Assembly (NCBI RefSeq): GCF_019974155.1
Contig: NZ_AP025158.1
Coordinates: 186,001 to 250,000, forward strand
DNA: 64,000 bases
Reading direction: 5' to 3'
Source: Thermus thermophilus
GTDB taxonomy: Bacteria; Deinococcota; Deinococci; Deinococcales; Thermaceae
Program-made: the position numbers and the translations under genes
Part shown: positions 17,801-25,512 of the stretch, piece after piece
How the letters are laid out: every line of letters begins with the position of its first letter
Position numbering within the stretch: position 1 is the first letter of the stretch
Notes under the pieces: model-generated
What the model was told of the DNA's origin: nothing
What the model saw: only the letters and a program-made list of their open reading frames with translations
Database searches by the model: none

Positions 17801-19918
17801 AACACCCGCACCCGGGTGGTCTGGCGCCGGGGGGTGGCCCACGTTTACGTGGGCCGCATGGACCGGAGGCAAGAGGCGGGCGCGGTGGCCTTCCTAAGGC
17901 GGATGGGGCTTCTCGGGCTTGACGCGAGGACGAAGCGCCTTCCCGAGGCGGTCTTCGGCCTACCTCCCGAGGAGGTGGCCCGCTTTTTGGGGCGGCTTTG
18001 GACCGGGGACGGCGGGGTGGACCCGAAGGGGAGGCTCATCCACTACGCCACCGCCTCCAAGGAGCTCGCCTGGGGGGTACAGCACCTCCTCCTGCGCCTA
18101 GGGCTTCAGTCCCGCCTGGTGGAAAAGCGCTTTTCCGGGGGGTACAAGGGGTATGCGGTGTACCTCCTGGGGGGGCTGGAGGCGGCCCGCCGCTTCGCCG
18201 AAACCGTGGGCCCCTACCTTGTGGGCAAGGGGCGGCAGGACCTCGAGGCCCTCCTCGCCTCCTGGGGAGAGGCGGGCCGGAGTACCGGAGATGTCCTCCC
18301 CCTCGCCTTCCTGGAGGAGGTGAGGGAGGCGGTGGCCGAGGTGGCCCAAGGGCAGGCGGCGGCCCTTCTCCGGGAAGCGGGCTTGCGCCCCGGCAGGGGG
18401 CGGCGGGGGCTTTCCCGGACCACGATGGGGCGGCTTGCCGCCCTCACGGGGAGCCTAAGTGCCCGCACCTTGATTTCGCCACATGGGACGCCGGAGGTAG
18501 GGCTTTGCGAAGGCTCTTTTGGGGCCCCCGCTCTGGCGCAAGCCAAAGCGGGGTACTTAGCCCTTCTCCGCCTGGCCGAGGCCGAGGTGTATTGGGACCG
18601 GGTGGAGGCGGTGGAGCCCTTGGGGGAGGAGGAGGTCTTTGACCTCACCGTGGAGGGGACCCACACCTTCGTGGCCGAGGACGTCATCGTCCACAACTCC
18701 CACGCCGCCGCCTACAGCCTCCTCTCCTACCAGACGGCCTACGTGAAGGCCCACTACCCCGTGGAGTTCATGGCCGCCCTCCTCTCCGTGGAGCGGCACG
18801 ACTCCGACAAGGTGGCCGAGTACATCCGCGACGCCCGGGCCATGGGCATAGAGGTCCTTCCCCCGGACGTCAACCGCTCCGGGTTTGACTTCCTGGTCCA
18901 GGGCCGGCAGATCCTCTTCGGCCTCTCCGCGGTGAAGAACGTGGGCGAGGCGGCGGCGGAGGCCATCCTCCGGGAGCGGGAGCGGGGCGGCCCCTACCGG
19001 AGCCTCGGCGACTTCCTCAAGCGGCTTGATGAGAAGGTGCTCAACAAGCGGACCCTGGAGTCCCTCATCAAGGCGGGCGCCCTGGACGGCCTGGGGGAAA
19101 GGGCGCGGCTCCTCGCCTCCCTGGAAGGGCTCCTCAAGTGGGCGGCCGAGACCCGGGAGAAGGCCCGCTCGGGCATGATGGGCCTCTTCGGCGAGGTGGA
19201 GGAGCCGCCTTTGGCCGAGGCCGCCCCTCTGGACGAGATCACCCGGCTTCGCTACGAGAAGGAGGCCCTGGGAATTTACGTCTCCGGCCACCCCATCTTG
19301 CGGTACCCCGGGCTCCGGGAGACGGCCACCTGCACCCTGGAGGAGCTCCCCGACCTGGCCCGGGACCTGCCGCCCCGGTCCAGGGTCCTCCTCGCCGGGA
19401 TGGTGGAGGAGGTGGTGCGCAAGCCTACGAAAAGCGGCGGGATGATGGCCCGCTTCGTCCTCTCCGACGAGACGGGGGCGCTTGAGGCGGTGGCCTTCGG
19501 CCGGGCCTACGACCAGGTCTCCCCGAGGCTCAAGGAGGACACCCCCGTGCTCGTCCTCGCCGAGCTGGAGCGGGAGGAGGGGGGCGTGCGGGTGCTGGCC
19601 CAGGCCGTCTGGACCTACGAGGAGCTGGAGCAGGCCCCCCGGGCCCTCGAGGTGGAGGTGGAGGCCTCCCTCCTGGACGACCGGGGGGTGGCCCACCTGA
19701 AAAGCCTCTTGGACGAGCACGCGGGGACCCTCCCCCTGTACGTCCGGGTCCAGGGCGCCTTCGGCGAGGCCCTCCTCGCCTTGAGGGAGGTCCGGGTGGG
19801 GGAGGAGGCCTTGGCGGCCCTCGAGGCCGAGGGGTTCCGGGCCTACCTCCTGCCCGACCGGGAAGCCCTCCTCCAGGGCGGCCAGGCGGGGGAGGCCCAG
19901 GAGGCGGTGCCCTTCTAG
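14897..19918 (+). CDS. dnaE: DNA polymerase III alpha subunit containing an intein
   Basis: The replicative polymerase. The translated precursor has 1673 residues; removing the intein (816-1267) leaves 1221, the length of Thermus alpha. The N-terminal PHP domain begins 'FAHLHQHTQFSLLDG' and contains 'AMTDHGNLFG'. The three catalytic aspartates are D463 and D465 in 'MPDIDTDF' and D618 in 'LLKMDFLG'. 'GRGSAAGSLVAYAVGI' is the nucleotide-binding GS loop. The C-terminal part (residues about 1440-1600) carries the OB fold. The ATG follows a leaderless -10. The gene is functional only if the intein splices. Confidence 0.97.
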   Translation: MGRKLRFAHLHQHTQFSLLDGAAKLSDLLKWVKETTPEDPALAMTDHGNLFGAVEFYKKATEMGIKPILGYEAYVAAESRFDRKRGKGLDGGYFHLTLLAKDFTGYQNLVRLASRAYLEGFYEKPRIDREILREHAEGLIALSGCLGAEIPQFILQDRLDLAEARLNEYLSIFGDRFFIEIQNHGLPEQRKVNEVLKEFARKYGLGMVATNDGHYVRKEDARAHEVLLAIQSKSTLDDPGRWRFPCDEFYVKTPEEMRAMLPEEEWGDEPFDNTVEIARMCNVDLPIGDKMVYRIPRFPLPEGRTEAQYLMELTFKGLLRRYPDRITEGFYREVFRLLGKLPPHGDGEALAEALARVEREAWEGLMKALPPLEGVREWTAEAILHRALYELSVIERMGFPGYFLIVQDYINWARRNGVSVGPGRGSAAGSLVAYAVGITNIDPLRFGLLFERFLNPERVSMPDIDTDFSDRERDRVIQYVRERYGEDKVAQIGTLGSLASKAALKDVARVYGIPHKKAEELAKLIPVQFGKPKPLAEAIQVVPELRAEMEKDPKVREVLEVAMRLEGLNRHASVHAAGVVIAAEPLTDLVPLMRDQEGRPVTQYDMGAVEALGLLKMDFLGLRTLTFLDEVKRIVKASQGVELDYDALPLDDPKTFALLSRGETKGVFQLESGGMTATLRGLKPRRFEDLIAILSLYRPGPMEHIPTYIRRHHGLEPVSYSEFPHAEKYLRPILDETYGIPVYQEQIMQIASAVAGYSLGEADLLRRAMGKKRVEEMQKHRERFVRGAKERGVPEEEANRLFDMLEAFANYGFNKCLPARARVVDWRTGRVVRVGEIVRGEVEGVWVVSLDEARLRLVPRPVVAAFPSGKAQVYALRTATGRVLEATANHPVYTPRGWRPLGALAPGDYVALPRHLPYRPSAHLEAHELDLLGFALAEGNLRHPSGFYLYTSSEEELAAMEEALRAFPNTRTRVVWRRGVAHVYVGRMDRRQEAGAVAFLRRMGLLGLDARTKRLPEAVFGLPPEEVARFLGRLWTGDGGVDPKGRLIHYATASKELAWGVQHLLLRLGLQSRLVEKRFSGGYKGYAVYLLGGLEAARRFAETVGPYLVGKGRQDLEALLASWGEAGRSTGDVLPLAFLEEVREAVAEVAQGQAAALLREAGLRPGRGRRGLSRTTMGRLAALTGSLSARTLISPHGTPEVGLCEGSFGAPALAQAKAGYLALLRLAEAEVYWDRVEAVEPLGEEEVFDLTVEGTHTFVAEDVIVHNSHAAAYSLLSYQTAYVKAHYPVEFMAALLSVERHDSDKVAEYIRDARAMGIEVLPPDVNRSGFDFLVQGRQILFGLSAVKNVGEAAAEAILRERERGGPYRSLGDFLKRLDEKVLNKRTLESLIKAGALDGLGERARLLASLEGLLKWAAETREKARSGMMGLFGEVEEPPLAEAAPLDEITRLRYEKEALGIYVSGHPILRYPGLRETATCTLEELPDLARDLPPRSRVLLAGMVEEVVRKPTKSGGMMARFVLSDETGALEAVAFGRAYDQVSPRLKEDTPVLVLAELEREEGGVRVLAQAVWTYEELEQAPRALEVEVEASLLDDRGVAHLKSLLDEHAGTLPLYVRVQGAFGEALLALREVRVGEEALAALEAEGFRAYLLPDREALLQGGQAGEAQEAVPF
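17342..18697 (+). mobile_element. DnaE intein with LAGLIDADG-type homing endonuclease
   Basis: An in-frame 452-residue insertion in dnaE. It starts with C816 right after 'YGFNK' and ends 'VIVHN' (H1266, N1267), followed by S1268 of 'SHAAAYS'. These are the cysteine, histidine-asparagine and serine needed for protein splicing. Block B reads TANH with H890. The endonuclease half keeps both dodecapeptides: 'LLGFALAEGN' (931-940) and 'FLGRLWTGDGG' (1030-1040, D1038). The insertion point is four residues after the place where cyanobacterial DnaE is split by its intein. Confidence 0.95.
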
Positions 19919-19928
19919 GGGGTGGGCT

Positions 19929-20627
19929 GTGAGACGTGGCGCCATCGTCCTCGCCGGGGGCAAGGAGGCCTGGGCCGAGCGCTTTGGGGTGAGGAGCAAG
20001 GCCCTCGTGCCCTACCGCGGCCGGCCCATGGTGGAGTGGGTCCTGGAGGCCCTTTACGCCGCGGGGCTTTCCCCGATCTACGTGGGGGAGAACCCCGGAC
20101 TCGTCCCTGCGCCCGCCCTCACCCTTCCCGACCGAGGAGGCCTCCTGGAAAATCTGGAGCAGGCCCTGGAGCACGTGGAGGGGCGCGTGCTCGTGGCCAC
20201 CGGGGACATCCCCCACCTCACGGAGGAGGCGGTCCGCTTCGTTCTGGAGAAGGCTCCTGAAGCGGCCCTGGTCTACCCCATTGTGCCCAAGGAGGCGGTG
20301 GAGGCCCGCTTTCCCCGGACCAAGCGCACCTACGCCCGCCTCCGGGAGGGGACCTTCACCGGCGGCAACCTTCTCCTGCTGGACAAGTCCCTCTTCCAGA
20401 AGGCCCTTCCCCTGGCCCGGCGGGTGGTGGCCCTGCGCAAGAGGCCTTTGGCCCTGGCCCGCCTTGTGGGGTGGGACGTGTTGCTGAAGCTCCTCCTGGG
20501 GCGCCTCTCCCTCCTCGAGGTGGAGGCCCGGGCCCAAAGGATTCTGGGGGTGGAGGCCCGGGCCCTCGTCACCCCCTACCCCGAGGTGGGGGTGGACGTG
20601 GACCGGGAGGAGGACCTGGTAAGCTAG
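19929..20627 (+). CDS. MobA-like NTP transferase domain protein
   Basis: A 232-residue nucleotidyltransferase-fold protein starting with GTG, 10 bp after dnaE. Visible motifs are 'AIVLAGGKEAWAERFG' (nucleotide-binding loop), a lysine in 'RSKALVPYRGRPMVEW', 'VATGDIPHLTEEAV' for the metal-binding aspartate, and a late 'VDVDREEDL'. Such proteins activate sugars, molybdopterin or other metabolites by transfer from NTP. This one has a divergent 'GGKEAWAERFG' loop, and its substrate is not evident. It precedes a small membrane protein by 4 bp. Confidence 0.8.
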   Translation: MRRGAIVLAGGKEAWAERFGVRSKALVPYRGRPMVEWVLEALYAAGLSPIYVGENPGLVPAPALTLPDRGGLLENLEQALEHVEGRVLVATGDIPHLTEEAVRFVLEKAPEAALVYPIVPKEAVEARFPRTKRTYARLREGTFTGGNLLLLDKSLFQKALPLARRVVALRKRPLALARLVGWDVLLKLLLGRLSLLEVEARAQRILGVEARALVTPYPEVGVDVDREEDLVS

Positions 20628-20631
20628 ACCC

Positions 20632-21171
20632 ATGCGCACGGTGAGGGAGCTTCGCCTGGCCGGGCTTTTCGCCTACCTGGCCTCCCTGGTCATCGCCCTC
20701 CTCCTCTCCCTGGCCCTCCACCTCCTCCTCGGCGGCCAGGGGAAGCTGGGCTGGGAGGGGTTCAACGCCTACGGCCTCCTGGAGGGGCTCCTTTTCCTCC
20801 TGGCCTTCACCTGGTCCCTGGCCCTGGGCCAGAGGGCCACCCGCATCCCCTGCTCCACCCTGCTCACCGCCGGCCTCTTCGGCCCGCGGGCGGCCAAGCG
20901 CCTCGCCCGCCCCTTGGCCCGGGTGGAGGGGGTGGAGGCCTACGAGGGCCGGGGCCTCGCCCTCCTCTACCAGGAGGGCCGGCCCGTGGGCCTCCTCGGC
21001 CTCTCCGACCACATCCTCCCCCTCGAGGAGGTCCCCAGCGTGGAGGCGGAGACGGCGGTGACGGAGCTCGCCCCCCTCTTCTTCCAGCACCCCATCGTCC
21101 TCGTGGTCCAGGGGGAGGAGGTGCTGGGGGCGGTGCCCCGGGAGGCCTACTTCCGCTACCTCGGGGCCTAG
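20632..21171 (+). CDS. Small membrane protein with degenerate CBS-like tail
   Basis: Its 179 residues contain two hydrophobic helices near the N-terminus (about 10-35 and 50-67) and then a soluble region. The last 50 residues ('AETAVTELAPLFFQHPIVLV' then 'VQGEEVLGAVPREAYFRYL') resemble half of a CBS pair, the regulatory module that often binds adenine nucleotides. I do not recognise the family. It follows the NTP transferase closely and may share its transcript from dnaE. The next gene, ferredoxin, has its own promoter. Confidence 0.65.
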   Translation: MRTVRELRLAGLFAYLASLVIALLLSLALHLLLGGQGKLGWEGFNAYGLLEGLLFLLAFTWSLALGQRATRIPCSTLLTAGLFGPRAAKRLARPLARVEGVEAYEGRGLALLYQEGRPVGLLGLSDHILPLEEVPSVEAETAVTELAPLFFQHPIVLVVQGEEVLGAVPREAYFRYLGA

Positions 21172-21174
21172 GGC

Positions 21175-21201
21175 TTGACAGGGGCCGGGTTGCCCTAAAA
21201 T
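21175..21201 (+). promoter_or_regulatory. Promoter of the ferredoxin gene
   Basis: TTGACA at 21175-21180 and TAAAAT at 21196-21201 (15 bp; AAATAG two bases later gives 17). It is followed by GGAGGTGAGG as ribosome site before the ATG at 21232. Confidence 0.75.
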
Positions 21202-21231
21202 AGGGGGGAGCGGTTGCTCGGGAGGTGAGGA

Positions 21232-21471
21232 ATGCCGCACGTGATCTGTGAGCCCTGCATCGGCGTCAAGGACCAGTCCTGCGTGGAGGTCTGCCCTGTG
21301 GAGTGCATCTACGACGGGGGGGACCAGTTCTACATCCACCCGGAGGAGTGCATTGACTGCGGGGCCTGCGTCCCGGCCTGCCCGGTGAACGCCATCTACC
21401 CCGAGGAGGACGTCCCGGAGCAGTGGAAGTCCTACATTGAGAAGAACCGCAAGCTCGCGGGCCTAGAGTAA
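21232..21471 (+). CDS. Seven-iron ferredoxin ([3Fe-4S][4Fe-4S])
   Basis: A low-potential electron carrier of 79 residues that I recognise as the T. thermophilus ferredoxin of known structure. Cysteines stand at 6, 9, 17, 21, 25, 40, 43, 46 and 50. The 3Fe-4S cluster uses C9, C17 and C50 (the CX7C spacing of seven-iron ferredoxins); the 4Fe-4S cluster uses C21, C40, C43 and C46. The C-terminal helix 'VPEQWKSYIEKNRKLAGLE' is typical. It is probably transcribed alone from the strong promoter just upstream. Confidence 0.97.
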   Translation: MPHVICEPCIGVKDQSCVEVCPVECIYDGGDQFYIHPEECIDCGACVPACPVNAIYPEEDVPEQWKSYIEKNRKLAGLE

Positions 21472-21575
21472 ACGCTCCACCCGGGGCCTTCCTTCACCCG
21501 GATGGCCTCAAAGAAGCCCTCAAGGAACCTTTTGCTGGCCTCCCTAGGCCGGCGCAGGCCCGCAGGGGGTGGCAT
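21432..21575 (-). CDS. Possible 47-residue coupled small protein
   Basis: An ATG on the minus strand overlaps the stop of the GNAT gene (TGATG at 21573-21577) and opens a frame of 47 codons that ends inside the ferredoxin gene on the other strand. The peptide begins 'MPPPAGLRRPREASKRFLEG' and resembles nothing I know. The coupling geometry is right, but the frame is short and its last third is antisense to a conserved gene, so it may be chance. Confidence 0.25.
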   Translation of the reverse strand: MPPPAGLRRPREASKRFLEGFFEAIRVKEGPGWSVYSRPASLRFFSM

Positions 21576-22039
21576 CAGAGGGGCCGAACGTACCAGGCGA
21601 GGGTCGGCCCCCCGTCCTTTACGTAGCGGAAGCCCTGGGCCTGGAGGAAGGCCTTGGCCCTAGGGTTGTGGCCGTAGACCACGGCGTAGAGGCGGCGCAC
21701 CCCATCTAAGCCCGCCGCGAAGCGCTCCAGGGCCTGCCGGCCCAGTCCCCGGCCCTGGTGGTCCTCCCGGATGAGGAGGAGGCTTAGGGTGGCCTCCTCC
21801 GCCTCCGGGTAGCCGAGCTTGGCGTCCAGGTAGCCCACCGGCTCCTGGCCGAGGAAGAGGAGGAAGGCGCGGCGCCGGGGGTCCACCTCCAGGGTCTGGA
21901 GGTCCCGGACCACGTCCTCCAAGGTGGGAAGCTCCATCCCGATGAGGGCGAAGTAGCTCGGGCTCAGGTGGAAGATGCGGTGGAGGAGGGGGGCGTCCTT
22001 GGGGGTGACGGGCGCGAGGTCCAGGCTCAGGACGTGCAT
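21575..22039 (-). CDS. GNAT-family N-acetyltransferase
   Basis: A 154-residue acetyltransferase of the GNAT fold. The acetyl-CoA pyrophosphate loop is 'DHQGRGLGRQALERFA' (R/Q-x-x-G-x-G/A type), preceded by the beta-4 strand 'ATLSLLLI' and followed by 'LYAVVYGHNPRAKAFLQAQG', cited as NPRAKAFLQAQGF, the usual end of the domain. The substrate is unknown. An ATG three codons upstream (22048) lies inside the -10 hexamer TAGCAT; the start at 22039 is exactly 7 nt after it, so I prefer that one. Confidence 0.85.
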   Translation of the reverse strand: MHVLSLDLAPVTPKDAPLLHRIFHLSPSYFALIGMELPTLEDVVRDLQTLEVDPRRRAFLLFLGQEPVGYLDAKLGYPEAEEATLSLLLIREDHQGRGLGRQALERFAAGLDGVRRLYAVVYGHNPRAKAFLQAQGFRYVKDGGPTLAWYVRPL

Positions 22040-22046
22040 CGCTTCC

Positions 22047-22052
22047 ATGCTA
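22047..22052 (-). promoter_or_regulatory. Leaderless -10 of the GNAT gene
   Basis: TAGCAT on the minus strand, 7 nt before the ATG at 22037-22039. The ATG within the hexamer is an accidental in-frame start. Confidence 0.6.
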
Positions 22053-22077
22053 CCCCGCGTCCCCTGAGAGGCATGTG

Positions 22078-22107
22078 AAAAAGGCCCTGGACCGGGTCCA
22101 GGGCCTT
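22078..22107 (-). terminator. Terminator of the cold-shock gene
   Basis: A perfect 12 bp stem (22081-22092 with 22096-22107). On the minus strand it is followed by a TTTTT run (22078-22082). It lies 15 bp past the stop of the cold-shock gene. Confidence 0.85.
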
Positions 22108-22121
22108 GGCCGTCCTATGGC

Positions 22122-22343
22122 TTAGCGCCGCGCGGGCTCCACCACCGTGACGTTGACCGCCTGGGGGCCCTTGCCGTTCCGGCCCGGCTCCACGTCAAAG
22201 GTGACGATGTCCCCCTCGTTGAGGGTGCGGAACCCCTTGGCGTTGATGGCGGTGTAGTGGACGAAGACGTCCGTGTCGCCCTCCCGCTCAATGAAGCCGT
22301 AGCCTTTTTCCGCGTTGAACCACTTGACCCGACCCTTCTGCAT
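22122..22343 (-). CDS. Cold-shock domain protein (CspA family)
   Basis: A 73-residue single OB-fold RNA chaperone. RNP1 is 'KGYGFIE' and RNP2 'DVFVHY', with the opening '[14 protein letters not shown]' of all Csp proteins. It binds single-stranded nucleic acid and melts mRNA structure. The ATG follows GGAGCAGT. A TATAGT hexamer at 22441-22446 implies a leader of about 90 nt, as is common for csp genes, which control themselves through mRNA structure. A strong terminator follows, so it is probably monocistronic. Confidence 0.96.
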   Translation of the reverse strand: MQKGRVKWFNAEKGYGFIEREGDTDVFVHYTAINAKGFRTLNEGDIVTFDVEPGRNGKGPQAVNVTVVEPARR

Positions 22344-22440
22344 ACTGCTCCTTCTTTCCCCGGGCCCGAGGGCCCGCATCCGGGGCTTAAGGGTTGGCTT
22401 TAGACCCTTGGGGTCACCCTGAAGCGACCCGGAATACCCC

Positions 22441-22446
22441 ACTATA
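22441..22446 (-). promoter_or_regulatory. Probable -10 of the cold-shock gene
   Basis: TATAGT on the minus strand, just past the dnaJ stop, about 100 nt before the csp ATG. The -35 region is weak. Confidence 0.5.
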
Positions 22447-22458
22447 CCACGGGAGGCC

Positions 22459-23511
22459 CTACTTGCGGAAGAACCCCTTGAGCCTCTCCCAGAAGCCCTC
22501 GGGGGCCACATCCTCTCCCACCTCCTCGGCGTAGGCGCGGAGGAGCTTCTGCGCCTTGGGAGAGAGCTTCTTGGGCACGGCGAGCTCCACCACCACCCGG
22601 AGGGCGCCCCGGCCCCGGCCCCCGGGCAGGGGCAGGCCCCCGCCCTCCAGGGCGAACACCTCCCCGTGGCCGGTCCCGGGGGGGATGTCCAGGGGGATGG
22701 GGCCCTCGAGGCCCGGCACCTCCACCCGCGCCCCCAAGGCCGCCTGGGCGAGCCCCAGGCGGAGGCGGTAGACGAGGTCGGGGCCCTGGCGCTCCAGGTG
22801 GGGGTGGGGGCGGACCCGGAGGCGGAGGTAGAGGTCCCCGGGTCCTCCGGGGCCCAGGTTGCCGTAGCCGGGCACGCGGAGGAGGTGGCCCTCGTCCATC
22901 CCCGGGGGCACCTGCACCCGGACCCGCTCTTCCCGGGGCACCCGGCCCCGGCCGCGGCAGGCGGGGCAGGTTTCGGCGAGGAGGTAGCCTTGCCCCTTGC
23001 AGTGGGGGCAGGCGGTCCGGGTGACCACGGTGCCGAAGAAGCTCTGGCGGTAGCTCTCCACCACCCCCTGGCCGCGGCAGGTGGGGCAGGGGGTTCGCCT
23101 TCCTCCCTCGCCGCCGCAGGCCTCGCAGGGCACGAGCCGGGTATAGCGCACCTCCTTCTCGGCGCCGCGGAGGAGGTCCTGGAGCTCCACCTCCACCTCC
23201 GCCTCCAGGTCCTCCCCCCGCGGAGGCTTCCTGTGGCCGCGGACGCCGAAGACCTCCTGGAAGAAGAGGTCAAAGAGGTCCTCCGGCCGGTACTCGGGGG
23301 CCTCGAGGTGGCCCCGGTCGTAGGCCGCCCGCTTCTTCGGGTCCGAGAGGACGGCGTAGGCCTCGTTGATCTCCTTGAAGCGCTCCTCCGCTTCCTTGTC
23401 CCCCGGGTTCCGGTCGGGGTGGTACTTGAGGGCCAGGCGGCGGTAGGCCTTCTTGATCTCCTCCTGGCTGGCCTCCCGGCTCACCCCCAGGATGGCGTAG
23501 TAGTCCTTCAT
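22459..23511 (-). CDS. dnaJ: DnaJ/Hsp40 co-chaperone with zinc finger
   Basis: It stimulates DnaK ATPase and delivers substrates. Its 350 residues comprise a J domain (1-70) with HPD at 31-33, a short linker, four CxxCxGxG zinc repeats (C129/C132, C142/C145, C168/C171, C182/C185) and two C-terminal substrate-binding domains. From recall, the DnaJ in the Thermus dnaK operon lacks the zinc finger, so this is the second, canonical DnaJ. It sits alone, away from dnaK, next to the cold-shock gene. Confidence 0.95.
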   Translation of the reverse strand: MKDYYAILGVSREASQEEIKKAYRRLALKYHPDRNPGDKEAEERFKEINEAYAVLSDPKKRAAYDRGHLEAPEYRPEDLFDLFFQEVFGVRGHRKPPRGEDLEAEVEVELQDLLRGAEKEVRYTRLVPCEACGGEGGRRTPCPTCRGQGVVESYRQSFFGTVVTRTACPHCKGQGYLLAETCPACRGRGRVPREERVRVQVPPGMDEGHLLRVPGYGNLGPGGPGDLYLRLRVRPHPHLERQGPDLVYRLRLGLAQAALGARVEVPGLEGPIPLDIPPGTGHGEVFALEGGGLPLPGGRGRGALRVVVELAVPKKLSPKAQKLLRAYAEEVGEDVAPEGFWERLKGFFRK

Positions 23512-23522
23512 CTACCTAGCAC

Positions 23523-23552
23523 TTTACAAGCCCGGGGAGGCTTTGCTAAAGT
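23523..23552 (+). promoter_or_regulatory. Promoter of the aminotransferase leader
   Basis: TTTACA (23523-23528), 18 bp, TAAAGT (23547-23552). The transcript starts near 23559 and has a structured leader of about 100 nt. Confidence 0.65.
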
Positions 23553-23586
23553 GGCGCGCAATGAGGCCCTCGCGAGCTCGCCGGTA

Positions 23587-23646
23587 GGGGGTCCCTTCCT
23601 TCGGGAAGGGGCCCCCGGGGCGTGCCTCCGGGGGCCCGGCCTTTTT
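23587..23646 (+). promoter_or_regulatory. Attenuator-like leader: two mutually exclusive hairpins
   Basis: Hairpin A (23587-23599 with 23604-23616) is 13 bp closed by a C(TTCG)G tetraloop. Hairpin B (23609-23618 with 23628-23637) is followed by GGCCTTTTTG and has terminator form. They share 23609-23616, so only one can form. The gene starts 14 nt after the T run. Confidence 0.6.
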
Positions 23647-23659
23647 GAGGGAGGCTTGG

Positions 23660-24721
23660 ATGCTGCTTCTAACCCCTGGACCCACCCCCATTCCCGAGCG
23701 TGTGCAGAAGGCCCTTCTCCGTCCCATGCGCGGCCACCTGGACCCCGAGGTCCTCCAGGTGAACCGGGCCATCCAGGAGAGGCTCGCCGCCCTGTTTGAC
23801 CCCGGGGAGGGCGCCTTGGTCGCCGCCCTCGCGGGTTCAGGGAGCCTGGGCATGGAGGCGGGCCTCGCCAACCTGGACCGGGGGCCGGTCCTGGTCCTGG
23901 TGAACGGGGCCTTCTCCCAACGGGTGGCGGAGATGGCGGCCCTTCACGGCCTGGACCCCGAGGTCCTGGACTTCCCCCCGGGGGAGCCCGTGGACCCCGA
24001 GGCCGTGGCCCGGGCCTTGAAGAAGCGGCGCTACCGCATGGTGGCCCTGGTGCACGGGGAGACCTCCACCGGGGTGCTGAACCCGGCGGAGGCAGTGGGG
24101 GCCCTGGCCAAGGAGGCTGGGGCCCTCTTCTTCCTGGACGCCGTGACCACCTTGGGGATGCTCCCCTTCTCCATGCGGGCCATGGGGGTGGACTACGCCT
24201 TCACCGGGAGCCAGAAGTGCCTTTCCGCCCCGCCCGGCCTCGCCCCCATCGCCGCAAGCCTCGAGGCCAGGAAGGCCTTCACGGGGAAACGGGGGTGGTA
24301 CCTGGACCTCGCCCGGGTGGCGGAGCACTGGGAGCGGGGCGGGTACCACCACACCACCCCCGTCCTCCTCCACTACGCCCTCCTGGAGGCCTTGGACCTG
24401 GTCCTGGAGGAGGGGGTGGTGGCCCGGGAGCGGCGCGCCCGTGAGGTCTACGCCTGGGTCCTGGAGGAGCTCCAGGCCCGGGGCTTCCGGCCCTACCCCA
24501 AGGCCAGCCCCCTGCCCACGGTGCTCGTCGTCCGCCCCCCCGAGGGGGTGGACGCGGACCGCCTGGTCCGGGCCCTCTACGCCGAGGGGGTGGCGGTGGC
24601 CGGCGGGATCGGCCCCACCCGGGGCCAGGTCCTCCGCCTCGGCCTCATGGGGGAGGGGGCCCGGCGGGAGGCGTACCGGGCTTTCCTGAAGGTCTTGGAC
24701 CGGGCTTTGGCCCTAGCGTAG
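23660..24721 (+). CDS. Class V aminotransferase (alanine/serine-glyoxylate or serine-pyruvate type)
   Basis: A PLP enzyme of 353 residues. The start '[19 protein letters not shown]' is the family hallmark, and K186 in '[12 protein letters not shown]' is the lysine that binds PLP. '[12 protein letters not shown]' and '[11 protein letters not shown]' complete the cofactor pocket. It exchanges amino groups between alanine or serine and glyoxylate or pyruvate; which pair is used cannot be read. The ATG at 23660 follows GGGAGG; an ATG five codons upstream overlaps the terminator T run. Expression is probably set by the attenuator-like leader. It overlaps uppP by 9 bp at the end. Confidence 0.88.
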   Translation: MLLLTPGPTPIPERVQKALLRPMRGHLDPEVLQVNRAIQERLAALFDPGEGALVAALAGSGSLGMEAGLANLDRGPVLVLVNGAFSQRVAEMAALHGLDPEVLDFPPGEPVDPEAVARALKKRRYRMVALVHGETSTGVLNPAEAVGALAKEAGALFFLDAVTTLGMLPFSMRAMGVDYAFTGSQKCLSAPPGLAPIAASLEARKAFTGKRGWYLDLARVAEHWERGGYHHTTPVLLHYALLEALDLVLEEGVVARERRAREVYAWVLEELQARGFRPYPKASPLPTVLVVRPPEGVDADRLVRALYAEGVAVAGGIGPTRGQVLRLGLMGEGARREAYRAFLKVLDRALALA

Positions 24722-25489
24722 GAAGAAGAAGGCGTAGACCGCCGCCAGGGCCATGCGGTAGAGGGCGAAGGGGCGGAAGCCGTGGCGGGCCACGAAGGCC
24801 AGCATCCAGCGCACGGTGACCAGGGCGGTGGCCAGGGCGGCGAGGAAGCCGAGGAGGAGGAGGGACCAGCCGCCTTCGGGCACCTCTGGGGCGCTTTTCC
24901 AGAGGTCGTAGCCCACAGCGGCGAACATGGTGGGAAGGGCCAGGAGGAAGCTGAACTCGGCGGCGGCTTGCCGGTTGAGGCCCAGGAGGAGGCCCCCCAG
25001 GATCGTGGCCCCGCTCCGGCTCGTCCCGGGGAAGAGGGCGGCGAGGCCCTGGAAGACCCCGATCCAGGCCACCCGGGCGAGGGGAAGGGCCTTCACGTCC
25101 GGGTATTGGGCCCGTTCCGCTAGCCGGTCGGCGAAGAGGAGGGCTGCCCCAACGAAGAAGAGAAAGAAGGCCACCACGGCGTCGTTCCCCAGGATGACCC
25201 CTTTGATCAGGGGGTAGAAGAGGAAGCCGATGACCCCCGTGGGGACGAAGGCCACCGCGATGCGGAGCCAAAGGGCCCGGTCGGCCGCAAGGCGCCTTCC
25301 GTAGAGGAGGAGGACCGCCAGGATGGCCCCGAGCTGGATGGCCACGAGGAAGGTCTTGAGGAAGGGGTCCTCCTCCACGGGCAGGCCCAGGAGGTGGAAG
25401 AGAAGGGTGAGGTGGCCGGTGGAGGAGACGGGCAAGAACTCCGTGAGCCCCTCAACCACCCCGAGCAGAAGGGCTTCCCAAGCGCTCAC
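24713..25489 (-). CDS. uppP: Undecaprenyl-diphosphatase
   Basis: An integral membrane enzyme that recycles the lipid carrier of cell-wall synthesis and confers bacitracin resistance. It has 258 residues and about eight helices. Signature segments are '[18 protein letters not shown]' near the N-terminus and '[12 protein letters not shown]' in the middle, holding the catalytic glutamates, serine and arginine. An ATG at 25498 lies within a TAGCAT hexamer; the GTG at 25489 is exactly 7 nt after it and is the better, leaderless start. Confidence 0.95.
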   Translation of the reverse strand: MSAWEALLLGVVEGLTEFLPVSSTGHLTLLFHLLGLPVEEDPFLKTFLVAIQLGAILAVLLLYGRRLAADRALWLRIAVAFVPTGVIGFLFYPLIKGVILGNDAVVAFFLFFVGAALLFADRLAERAQYPDVKALPLARVAWIGVFQGLAALFPGTSRSGATILGGLLLGLNRQAAAEFSFLLALPTMFAAVGYDLWKSAPEVPEGGWSLLLLGFLAALATALVTVRWMLAFVARHGFRPFALYRMALAAVYAFFFLR

Positions 25490-25496
25490 GCGGCCC

Positions 25497-25506
25497 ATGC
25501 TACCAT
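25497..25506. promoter_or_regulatory. Overlapping divergent leaderless promoters of uppP and ispD
   Basis: The minus-strand TAGCAT (25497-25502) serves uppP (7 nt to its GTG). The plus-strand TACCAT (25501-25506) serves ispD (6 nt to its GTG). They share two bases, and neither has a visible -35. Confidence 0.55.
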
Positions 25507-25512
25507 GGGGGC

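Noticed and set aside
23559-23659. T-box leader for the aminotransferase
   Set aside because: No AGGGTGGNACCGCG antiterminator sequence; the hairpins are kept only as a generic attenuator.
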